From NCBI RefSeq assembly GCF_004362215.1, contig NZ_SNWR01000001.1:6554001-6618000 (forward strand): a stretch of 64,000 nt of DNA, given 5' to 3'. Source of the DNA: Paractinoplanes brasiliensis (lineage in GTDB: Bacteria > Actinomycetota > Actinomycetes > Mycobacteriales > Micromonosporaceae). This document shows, one piece after another, positions 44,138-51,601 of the stretch; the stretch's first letter is position 1, and the number at the start of each line of letters is the position of its first letter. The notes under the pieces were generated by a model, which ran no database searches, was not told where the DNA came from, and saw only the letters and a program-made list of their open reading frames with translations. Position numbers and translations under genes: made by a program.

Positions 44138-45124
44138 ATGGCTATCGCCTTCGAGTTGTGGGGTCAGCGTGGGTACCCGCATGCCGATGTCGTTGGGGAA
44201 TCGAACTACCGGCCGGCGATCCGCGCCGTTTTCGGCAACGACTTCAAACCGCACGGCTGCGAGACGAGCGCGCCGGCAACGCTGACTCCCGAGCCCGGCA
44301 ACCCGCACGATCGTAATGCGGTCGGTGTGTGGATCCGGGGGAAACTCGTCGGCTATCTGCCGAGGGAAGAAGCGGCGCGGTATTCGCCGATCCTCACCGA
44401 GCTGACCTCCCGCGGCTGGGCGCCGCAGGTCAACGCCCGCGTCTGGGGTGAGGAGTGGGACGAATACGAGGGACGGCGTGCGACCTTCCGCGGATCGGTC
44501 CAGCTCGATCTGGCCGAGCCGCATCTGATCGTGCCGGCCAATCTGCCGCCGAGCGGTGAGCACCGGGAATTGCCACGCGGCAGCGCGATCCAGGTCACCG
44601 GCGAGGAGAAGCACCTGGCCGAGCTCACGCCGTACCTGCGGCCCGAGGGCGAGTGCTGGGTCCACGTCACGCTGCACGACATCGTCGAGCAGACCGCGCG
44701 TACGTCCAAAACCCTTGTGGAGGTGCGGCTCGACGGCGTACGGGTGGGCCAGCTGAGCCCGAAGATGAGCGGTGACCTGCTGCCCGCCATCCACCACCTG
44801 AGCGCCCAGGGCATCGTCACCGTCGCCCGGGCCATCGTGAAGGGCAACCGCATCAAGGCCGAGGTGGTGCTGTACGCCGCCCGCGCCCACGAGCTGCCCG
44901 ACAGTTGGCTCGGCACACCCGCCACACCGGTCGTCATCCCGGGCACGGAACAACCTCACGAACACGGCCCCATCCCCGGGCCCCCGGCCGGCGTCCGCTT
45001 CGTCGTACCGCCCGGATGGCCTGCCCCGCCGGACGGCTGGACGCCGCCACCGGGATGGCGCCCCGACCCGGCGTGGGCACCCGCCCCGGCCGGCTGGCAG
45101 TGGTGGCAGATGGTCTGGGACTGA
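44138..45124 (+). CDS. HIRAN-domain protein with Pro/Trp-rich tail
   Basis: About 328 aa. Residues ~15-95 form a HIRAN domain (VVGESNYRPAIRAVFG, then GNPHDRNAVGVWIRG and VGYLPREEA), a fold that recognises 3' ends or stalled forks in DNA-repair proteins. A second segment (KHLAELTPYLRPEGECWVHV to KGNRIKAEVVLYAARA) looks like another HIRAN-like or related beta domain. The C-terminus is a repeated PPGW/PDGW tail (about 280-328). The start is uncertain: GTG 44078 would add 20 residues, and neither start has a good ribosome-binding site. Only 2 nt separate its stop from the following nuclease gene, implying coupling. Confidence 0.78.
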   Translation: MAIAFELWGQRGYPHADVVGESNYRPAIRAVFGNDFKPHGCETSAPATLTPEPGNPHDRNAVGVWIRGKLVGYLPREEAARYSPILTELTSRGWAPQVNARVWGEEWDEYEGRRATFRGSVQLDLAEPHLIVPANLPPSGEHRELPRGSAIQVTGEEKHLAELTPYLRPEGECWVHVTLHDIVEQTARTSKTLVEVRLDGVRVGQLSPKMSGDLLPAIHHLSAQGIVTVARAIVKGNRIKAEVVLYAARAHELPDSWLGTPATPVVIPGTEQPHEHGPIPGPPAGVRFVVPPGWPAPPDGWTPPPGWRPDPAWAPAPAGWQWWQMVWD

Positions 45125-45126
45125 AC

Positions 45127-45828
45127 GTGCAGCACACCTGCCGCGCAGAAATACTCGACGCCATCCGCGACATCCTGCGCCGCTCCGGCTATGACACCTT
45201 CACGCTCACCGACATCCTGACCGAGATGAGGCGACGCAACAGCCGGTACGCGGAAACGACCATTCGTACGCACGTCGCCTCCCACATGTGCGGCGACCTC
45301 GCGGAGCTCGAACGAGTCGATCGGGCCACCTATCGCCTGCGTGCCCCGCTCCACCGCAGCACCGGTCTCCCGCCTGTACCCGCTCTTGCGCCGGCGTGGC
45401 CGTGGGAGGGTGCCGTGCAGTCGGTCTTCGTGGAGTTGCTCGGCCATCACGGCTGGTCGATCGACTCGGTCGCTGACACCGCAACCAAGGCCCGCGGTGT
45501 CGACGTCCTCGCCTCGAGGCCCGGGCGTCGCCTCGGTGCCGAGGTCAAGGGCTGGCCTTCCGCCGGTTACGCCGACCCGAGACGCGCCGCCGAGGCCAAA
45601 CGTACGCAGCCGTCGACGCAGGCGGGCCACTGGTTCAGCCAGGCCCTGTTCAAGGCGATGATGCTGCTCGACTCACATCTCGGCCGCGAAAGCCTGATGG
45701 TTCTGCCCGATTACTCGCGCTATCGGGACCTCACCGTGCGAACCCGTACGGGCCGCAGCCTCGCGGGCATCCACGTCGTGCTCCTCAACCCTGACGGCGC
45801 ATTCGTCTCCGAGTTCTGGCGACCGTGA
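45127..45828 (+). CDS. Winged-helix plus PD-(D/E)XK nuclease-like protein
   Basis: A 233-aa protein. The N-terminal ~75 residues (RAEILDAIRDILRRSGYDTF, TDILTEMRRRNSRYAE) look like a winged-helix DNA-binding domain. The C-terminal domain has the PD-(D/E)XK signature: a helix with Glu near 103, then Asp126 in RGVDVLAS and E139-V-K141 in GAEVKGWPS. It is therefore a predicted DNA endonuclease of restriction/repair type. Start GTG 45127 lies 2 nt after the HIRAN stop. No methyltransferase is nearby, so a classic restriction-modification pair is unlikely. Confidence 0.75.
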   Translation: MQHTCRAEILDAIRDILRRSGYDTFTLTDILTEMRRRNSRYAETTIRTHVASHMCGDLAELERVDRATYRLRAPLHRSTGLPPVPALAPAWPWEGAVQSVFVELLGHHGWSIDSVADTATKARGVDVLASRPGRRLGAEVKGWPSAGYADPRRAAEAKRTQPSTQAGHWFSQALFKAMMLLDSHLGRESLMVLPDYSRYRDLTVRTRTGRSLAGIHVVLLNPDGAFVSEFWRP

Positions 45829-45838
45829 ACTCTCTGCG

Positions 45839-46399
45839 TCAGCGCTCCCGCCACGACAGGGGCGAGAGCGTGGCGGCGGCCTCGGCGATCCGCCGGGCCG
45901 TTTCGGTGTGCAAGTCCTTCGTTGCTGAGTCGATCCAGCCTTCGGTTCGCTGTACGCCGGTCTCGCGGTATTCGACCGCTTGCAGAAGCATCTCCAGCTT
46001 GTCGGCGTCTTTCGCGCACCGCGCCTCGAGAGTCTCGCGAGCTTCGTACTCGTCGACGGCAGTTCGGACCACTGCACGGGAGCGCTCGGGGAGCAGTGCT
46101 GTCTGGTCGGCCGTGATCTGGCGTGGATCGGGCTTGGCCAGGTACACGGCGGCAGTGTGTGGGAGGTCGCCCGTACGGGTTTCCTGACTGTCGTGCCAGA
46201 GCGCCAGGAAAGCGGCTCGCGTGGGGTCGGCGCCTTCCTCCGCGGCGATGAGCGCGGCCAGCTGGGCGGCGCGCATGGTGTGCTCGGCAACCGACTCCGG
46301 ATCGCGGACGCCCACATGCCACCAACCGGAACGGCGGATGCGCTTGAGCAGTCCCAGCTCGTAGCCGAACCCGGCGAGCGCCTCTGCGTCCTCGGACAC
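45839..46399 (-). CDS. HD-domain phosphohydrolase (YfbR/HDDC2-like nucleotidase)
   Basis: A 186-aa metal-dependent phosphohydrolase. Metal ligands are His40 (SVAEHTMRAA) and H69-D70 (ALWHDSQETRTGDLPH), with a later conserved Asp in CAKDADKLEMLLQ. The family hydrolyses 5'-deoxynucleoside monophosphates. It follows an XRE regulator by 12 nt on the same strand, an arrangement suggesting regulated nucleotide-pool control; a defence role is possible but inferred. Confidence 0.86.
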   Translation of the reverse strand: MSEDAEALAGFGYELGLLKRIRRSGWWHVGVRDPESVAEHTMRAAQLAALIAAEEGADPTRAAFLALWHDSQETRTGDLPHTAAVYLAKPDPRQITADQTALLPERSRAVVRTAVDEYEARETLEARCAKDADKLEMLLQAVEYRETGVQRTEGWIDSATKDLHTETARRIAEAAATLSPLSWRER

Positions 46400-46411
46400 G
46401 TGCAGTTCTCC

Positions 46412-47530
46412 CTACCTGTCGGCGATGCGGGCCGTGTACTGCAGTCCGGCGAGTTGTTCACGTCCCGTACGGGACAGACCCTCGGTCGAAGAGAGCCTAT
46501 CGAGGACCTCGACGAATGCCGCACGACTGGCCTGGTGGCCGCTCAACAGAGATGGGCGTGAAGCAACTAATGCGTGCAGTGTCGACAGATTCAGGGGCAG
46601 ATGGGACGAGCTGGGGTCGAGACGTTGCAGCAAGTGCTCGAAGAGGCGAACGCCGCTCCAGGCCCGAGTGTCGGCGTTGAACATGAAGGAATCGCTGGTC
46701 TGTTCGTCGTTGAGTTCGCCGATCCAGTACGCCCAGTAATTCAGGTTGGCGATCTGCGCGGATTCGCTCGTCATGTGACTGACGAAGTCGTGCAGGTGGG
46801 TGCCGTCGCCGGCGACTGCCAAGGCAACCGATGCGGATCGCGCCTCGAGTAGTTGCGTGATGCTGCCTTCGCGGGGTTGGCGGCGTCCGGCACGGTTCCA
46901 CTCATCACGCAGCCAGGCGACCGTGTCGGGCCGACCGTCGAAACCCAGCAGATACACCGCCTGGCGGCGCAGCAATGCCTCGTCGCTGTGCCGGGCTCGC
47001 TCGCCGATGGTGAACAGGTGATCGAGGAATCGGCGTCGTTCCTCGGCGCTCAATCCGGGATGGCTCGGTGACGGACCCCGGCGAGGAACTCGGGACACAA
47101 ACTCGACCAGGTGCCGGGGTGTGGTGCCGAGGATCGGCCAGAGGATCAGATTGGTGATCGTCCAGCGATGAACGCTTGCCGCGAGCGGATGGCTCTCCGG
47201 GCTGATCCAGCGGTCGCCCGCCACTACGCCGGTGGCCAGCACCAGGTCCGCCTCGACGGCCTCTCGGAGATGTCGGCCGGTCGACGCGGGAGCGCCCAGC
47301 CGGACCAGCCGCCCACAGATCCGAAGGAGCTCGCCGGCGCCGACGGCGGAGAGCGGTCGGCGCCCGGATTCCCATCCTTGGACCGTCGTGACGTCAACAC
47401 GCAAAGTCTCCGCGAATTTCTCTTGGGTCAACGCGGCCGATTGCCGGGCAAGGCGCATTACGGAGCCCGCTATGAGGCCCGATGCGCGTGAACCCTGACC
47501 GCCGGTCAGGGTTGTCCGCCCTTTTGCCAT
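46412..47530 (-). CDS. XRE-family helix-turn-helix regulator with large C-terminal domain
   Basis: A 372-aa protein. The HTH lies at about 25-75 (MRLARQSAALTQEKFAETLR, TTVQGWESGRRPL). The remaining ~290 residues are helical, of the type seen in actinobacterial XRE proteins, without an identified ligand. It is transcribed with the HD phosphohydrolase and divergent from two small Cys-motif proteins. The ATG at 47530 is 126 nt from the divergent start, a gap that must hold both promoters. Confidence 0.83.
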   Translation of the reverse strand: MAKGRTTLTGGQGSRASGLIAGSVMRLARQSAALTQEKFAETLRVDVTTVQGWESGRRPLSAVGAGELLRICGRLVRLGAPASTGRHLREAVEADLVLATGVVAGDRWISPESHPLAASVHRWTITNLILWPILGTTPRHLVEFVSRVPRRGPSPSHPGLSAEERRRFLDHLFTIGERARHSDEALLRRQAVYLLGFDGRPDTVAWLRDEWNRAGRRQPREGSITQLLEARSASVALAVAGDGTHLHDFVSHMTSESAQIANLNYWAYWIGELNDEQTSDSFMFNADTRAWSGVRLFEHLLQRLDPSSSHLPLNLSTLHALVASRPSLLSGHQASRAAFVEVLDRLSSTEGLSRTGREQLAGLQYTARIADR

Positions 47531-47656
47531 CGAAGTCCTTCCAGCGCGTTCGCTACTGGTACTGAAGGTCCGTTCCTTGCCTGGATTCCGAATCGTACCG
47601 TCACCGAATCAGCTCTGTAACAGCCGCTGATTGCGTCATGGGCGGGAGGGGCAATA

Positions 47657-47911
47657 GTGGCGAACATGTACTACTCGATCTCAGCCGACCGGCTGTTGGC
47701 CGGGGCACAGACAATCCTCGACGCGCACGTCACGTCGAGCGCGACGGGCAGGTGCCTGGCCTGCGGTTCGCCCGGCCCGTGCTGGCGGCGGGAACGCGCC
47801 GTGGCGATCTTCTCGCGTAGCCTTCGTCTCCCGGCGCGTCAGCCCGGAGCCAGCCGTCCTGAATTGATCAATGCGCGTCGAGTGGATCGGCGGGCTTCGG
47901 CGGATGCCTGA
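47657..47911 (+). CDS. Small Cys-motif protein (CxxCGxxGPC)
   Basis: An 84-aa protein with CLACGSPGPCWRRERA, a possible metal-binding or disulfide motif also seen in small Micromonosporaceae proteins encoded next to XRE regulators. GTG 47657 is the likely start. Its end overlaps the next gene, which has a matching motif. Function unknown. Confidence 0.55.
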   Translation: MANMYYSISADRLLAGAQTILDAHVTSSATGRCLACGSPGPCWRRERAVAIFSRSLRLPARQPGASRPELINARRVDRRASADA

Positions 47912-48185
47912 TTTGTCACAGCCGCATATGCCTCAGCGCCCCGTGTGGAACTGTCACGACTGCGGGCAACCGTGGCCGTGCAAGCCGAAGGTTCGTGACC
48001 TCAATGCGGAGTTCCGAGATAACCGGACCTCGCTTGTGGTCTATTTGGCGTCCTTTTTCGCGGAAGCCCAGGCGGACTTGGGTGATGACCGGCCGGTGGG
48101 CCTCTACTCCCGGTTCCTCATCGCACCCGTCGTTGCGGGGCGTGTTGATCGGTTCCTTCAGGAGCCGGAGCTCCCTTCCTTCTAG
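47904..48185 (+). CDS. Small Cys-motif protein (WxCxxCGxPWPC)
   Basis: A 93-aa protein with VWNCHDCGQPWPCKPK near the N-terminus, followed by a helical region (NAEFRDNRTSLVVYLASFFA). The motif recalls zinc-knuckle-like small proteins common in actinomycetes. ATG 47904 overlaps the previous stop by 8 nt, implying translational coupling; ATG 47871 is an alternative. The two proteins share the CGxPxPC core and may be diverged duplicates. Confidence 0.58.
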   Translation: MPDLSQPHMPQRPVWNCHDCGQPWPCKPKVRDLNAEFRDNRTSLVVYLASFFAEAQADLGDDRPVGLYSRFLIAPVVAGRVDRFLQEPELPSF

Positions 48186-48216
48186 GGTGTTTCTCACGGT
48201 GGGGAGGGGGAGTGGG

Positions 48217-49881
48217 ATGCGCGGCTGGGCTTGGGCTCCGGGGGTTGGGGTGGCTGCCACCTACCGGGCCAAATGGTTCCCGAAAGACCTGGTGGCGGGC
48301 ATTGTGCTCACCACGCTGCTGGTGCCTCAGGGGATGGCCTACGCGGAACTCGCCGGGTTGCCGCCCATTACCGGGCTCTACACGTCGATTCTGTGTCTGC
48401 TGGCGTACGCCGTGTTCGGGCCCTCGCGGGTGCTCGTTCTGGGGCCTGACTCCGCCCTGGGGCCGATGATTGCGGCTGTTGTTGTGCCGATGGTGGTGGC
48501 GGGCGGGGATCCGGCCAAGGCCGTGGCGTTGGCGTCCGTTCTGGCGCTGCTGGTGGGGCTGTTCATGACCGTGGCGGCCGTGGCCAAGCTCGGGTTCGTG
48601 GCGGATCTGCTCTCGCATCCGACGCAGCTGGGGTATGTGAACGGGCTCGCGCTGACCATTTTCATCGGGCAGTTGCCGAAGTTGCTGGGCTTCTCGACCG
48701 AGGGGGAAGGGCTCTGGGCCGATCTCACCGGCTTCGTCAGTGGGCTGGACGAGACGGTGCCGGCCGCGCTGGCGATCGGGGGTGGAGGACTCGTCGTCAT
48801 CCTCGTGTTGCAGAAGTTGGTGCCGAAAGTGCCCGCGATCCTGGTCGCGGTGGTGGGGGCAATTGCGGCGGTCACCCTGCTCGACCTGGATGTTGATGTC
48901 GTAGGGCCGTTGCCGCAGGGGTTCCCGCCGTTCACCGTTCCTACTGTCTCGCTGCACGAGTTGGGTCTTCTCGCGGCCGCGGCGGTGGGAATCTCGCTGG
49001 TTTCGGTCACCGACACCATTTCCACGGCGTCGGCATTTGCCGGGCGCACGGGGCAGGAGGTGCGCGGCAATCAGGAAATGGGCGGGATCGGGGCGGCCAA
49101 CCTCGCCGCTGGGCTTTTTCAAGGGTTTCCGGTGAGCACGAGTGGTTCCCGTACGGCGGTGGCGTTCTCGGCGGGCGCAAAGACGCAGGTCACGGGGGTG
49201 GTGGGGGCCGTCGCCATCACGTTGCTGCTGGTGTTGGCGCCGGGGCTGCTCAAGGACCTGCCGCAGCCGATGCTGGCGGCTGTGGTGATCGCGGCGAGTG
49301 TGGGCCTGGCCGACGTCAAGGGCATGGTGCGGCTCTGGAGGCAGCGCCGCGTCGAGTTCGCGCTGGCCGTGGCGGCGTTCGCGGGTGTCGCCGTGCTGGG
49401 GGTGCTGCCGGGGATCGCCTGGGCGGTCGCGCTGAGCGTGCTCAACGTGTTCCGCCGCGCCTGGTGGCCCTACCGTACGGAGTTGGGCAAGCCGGCCGGG
49501 GTCGACGGATACCACGACCTGCAGCAGTACCCGGACGCCGCGCGCCAGGAGGGGCTGGTGATCTTCCGGTTCGACGCGCCGCTGATCTTTGCCAACGCGC
49601 GTACGTTCCGGGAGGAGGTGCGGCACCTGGTGACCGAAGGCACCCGCTGGATCGTGGTCGCTTCCGAGCCGATCACCGACGTCGACACCACCGCGGCCGA
49701 CATGCTGGCAGACCTCGACGAGGAACTCAACGCCAAGGGGATCTCGCTGGTCTTCGCCGAGATGAAGAACCCCGTGAAGCGGAAAATCGACCGGTACGGG
49801 CTGACCCGCACCATCGATCCCGCGCACTTCTTCCCGACGTTGGATGATGCGGTGGCAGCCTTTCGAAGGAGTGACGCATGA
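48217..49881 (+). CDS. SulP-family anion permease with STAS domain
   Basis: A 554-aa membrane transporter of the SLC26/SulP family, probably for sulfate or another anion. About 11-12 helices include the signature VPQGMAYAELAGLPPITGLY, and the C-terminal cytoplasmic STAS domain spans about 440-550 (IFRFDAPLIFANARTFREEV, SEPITDVDTTAADML). GGGGAG precedes ATG 48217. Its stop overlaps the ATG of the GH13 gene (ATGA), so the two are translated together. Confidence 0.9.
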   Translation: MRGWAWAPGVGVAATYRAKWFPKDLVAGIVLTTLLVPQGMAYAELAGLPPITGLYTSILCLLAYAVFGPSRVLVLGPDSALGPMIAAVVVPMVVAGGDPAKAVALASVLALLVGLFMTVAAVAKLGFVADLLSHPTQLGYVNGLALTIFIGQLPKLLGFSTEGEGLWADLTGFVSGLDETVPAALAIGGGGLVVILVLQKLVPKVPAILVAVVGAIAAVTLLDLDVDVVGPLPQGFPPFTVPTVSLHELGLLAAAAVGISLVSVTDTISTASAFAGRTGQEVRGNQEMGGIGAANLAAGLFQGFPVSTSGSRTAVAFSAGAKTQVTGVVGAVAITLLLVLAPGLLKDLPQPMLAAVVIAASVGLADVKGMVRLWRQRRVEFALAVAAFAGVAVLGVLPGIAWAVALSVLNVFRRAWWPYRTELGKPAGVDGYHDLQQYPDAARQEGLVIFRFDAPLIFANARTFREEVRHLVTEGTRWIVVASEPITDVDTTAADMLADLDEELNAKGISLVFAEMKNPVKRKIDRYGLTRTIDPAHFFPTLDDAVAAFRRSDA

Positions 49882-51257
49882 CGGCGGTCTACGAGATCGA
49901 CACCTGGCCGTGGCTGGAGGGCCTGAGCCGCCGCTACGGGCGGACGGTGACGCTCGGTGACGTGCCGGGCGAGGTGTGGGACGAGCTCCAAGGGTTCGAC
50001 GCCGTCTGGCTCATGGGTGTGTGGGAGCGCAGCCCGGCCGGTCTTGCCATCGCTCTCACGAACGAGGGTCTGCGGCGCGAGTTCCACCACGCCCTGCCCG
50101 ATTTGTCCGACAAAGATGTGGTCGGTTCGCCCTATTGCGTTCGCCGATACGAGGTGGATCAGCATTTAGGTGGAAGAACCGGACTAGAAGAGGCGCGGCG
50201 GCAGCTGAGGAAGCGCAACAAGAAACTCATCCTCGACTATGTCCCCAACCACGTCGCCCCGGATCACCCCGCGATCACGGAACACCCCGACTGGTTCATC
50301 AACGGCACCCCCGACGACCTGGCGGACAACCCCACCCACTGGTTCAAGGCCGGCGACCACGTCATCGCCCACGGCCGCGACCCCTATTTCCCGCCCTGGC
50401 CCGACGTGGCCCAGCTCAACGCCTTCCACCCCGGCCTGCGCAAGGCCACCGTCGAAACCCTCAAGGCCATTGCCGAGCAGTGCGACGGCGTACGGGTCGA
50501 CATGGCGATGCTGATGTTCAACGACATCTTCGCCCGTACGTGGGGCGAGCACGCCGGCCCGAAACCGGCGCGGGAATTCTGGCCCGAGGTGGTCCAGGCC
50601 CTCCCCGCCGATTTCCTGCTGATCGCCGAGGCCTATTGGGACACCGAATGGGCCTTGCAGCAGCAGGGCTTTCACCTCTGTTACGACAAGCGCCTCTACG
50701 ACCGCCTGGCCCACGAGGACGCCGGCGCCGTCCGTTCCCACCTGCGGGCCGACCGCGCCTATCAGGACAGGCTGATCCGTTTCATCGAGAACCACGACGA
50801 GCCGCGCGCCGCCGCCGCTTTCGGCCCCCGGCACCGGGCCGCCGCCGTGGCCATCGCAACCCTGCCCGGCGCCACCCTCTGGCACGACGGCCAATTCGAG
50901 GGCCGCCGCGTGAAACTGCCCGTCTTCCTCGGCCGCTATCCCGACGAGCCGGTCGACGAGGACCTGCGCGCCTTCTACGGCAAGCTCGGGAAGGTCAGGA
51001 TCAACACCGGCGAATGGCACCTGCTCGACACGCACGACGTGCTCGCCTGGACGTGGCGCGACGGCGACTCCCGCCACCTCGTCGTGGTCAACTTTGCCGG
51101 CAGCACGGCCCGGACCCGCGTACGGGTGCCGTGGTTCCCGGAGAAACCGCAGTGGCGCCTGACGGATCTGCTGGACGGCCGCGTCTTCGACCGCAGCGGC
51201 AACGAGGACCTGTACGTCGAGCTGCCGCCGTGGGGTTTCCACGTCCTCCAAGGGTGA
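49878..51257 (+). CDS. GH13 alpha-amylase-family enzyme, intracellular
   Basis: A 459-aa protein without a signal peptide, so it acts inside the cell on glycogen- or maltodextrin-like material or a disaccharide. GH13 regions: I LDYVPNHVAPDH, II GVRVDMAML (nucleophile Asp), III LIAEAYWDTEW (Glu), IV FIENHDEPR. A C-terminal beta domain ends in WGFHVLQG. Substrate specificity is unassigned. Coupled by ATGA overlap to the SulP permease, an unusual partner. Confidence 0.88.
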   Translation: MTAVYEIDTWPWLEGLSRRYGRTVTLGDVPGEVWDELQGFDAVWLMGVWERSPAGLAIALTNEGLRREFHHALPDLSDKDVVGSPYCVRRYEVDQHLGGRTGLEEARRQLRKRNKKLILDYVPNHVAPDHPAITEHPDWFINGTPDDLADNPTHWFKAGDHVIAHGRDPYFPPWPDVAQLNAFHPGLRKATVETLKAIAEQCDGVRVDMAMLMFNDIFARTWGEHAGPKPAREFWPEVVQALPADFLLIAEAYWDTEWALQQQGFHLCYDKRLYDRLAHEDAGAVRSHLRADRAYQDRLIRFIENHDEPRAAAAFGPRHRAAAVAIATLPGATLWHDGQFEGRRVKLPVFLGRYPDEPVDEDLRAFYGKLGKVRINTGEWHLLDTHDVLAWTWRDGDSRHLVVVNFAGSTARTRVRVPWFPEKPQWRLTDLLDGRVFDRSGNEDLYVELPPWGFHVLQG

Positions 51258-51273
51258 TCCGGCCGGTGAGGCG

Positions 51274-51528
51274 TCAGGCGCCTGACCGCCGCTTGTCCTC
51301 CTCGACGTCATCCGCCCCGATCGGCACGCCGTCGGAGTCGCGGGTGGCGTCGGTGAGGCGGCGGTCGTCCGGCCCCGCGCCGGAGGCCACGGCGTCCGCG
51401 TCGGCGTCGGCGGCGCCCACCGTCGGGCCGTCCGGGTTGGCGCCGGTCTCCTCACGCACCTTGTCGCCGAAGTCGCCGGTGAGCGCGGCGGCGATCGGCA
51501 CGGCCTGCGGGCCCTGAGGGTTCGTCAT
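51274..51528 (-). CDS. Small acidic hypothetical protein
   Basis: An 84-aa, Asp/Ala-rich, probably disordered protein (GAADADADAVASGAGPDD). GGAG lies 6 nt before ATG 51528. It is divergent from the TPP enzyme gene and convergent with the GH13 gene. Composition resembles the protein at 6393-6626. Function unknown. Confidence 0.6.
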   Translation of the reverse strand: MTNPQGPQAVPIAAALTGDFGDKVREETGANPDGPTVGAADADADAVASGAGPDDRRLTDATRDSDGVPIGADDVEEDKRRSGA

Positions 51529-51601
51529 GACGAGCTCCTTCGCGTACGACGGATGTGGACGGGACAGGGATACCCGCTGCCGCGCTGGGTAGTCGCGAAC
51601 C

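Noticed and set aside
44078..45828. Restriction-modification system
   Set aside because: No DNA methyltransferase or specificity subunit lies near the nuclease.
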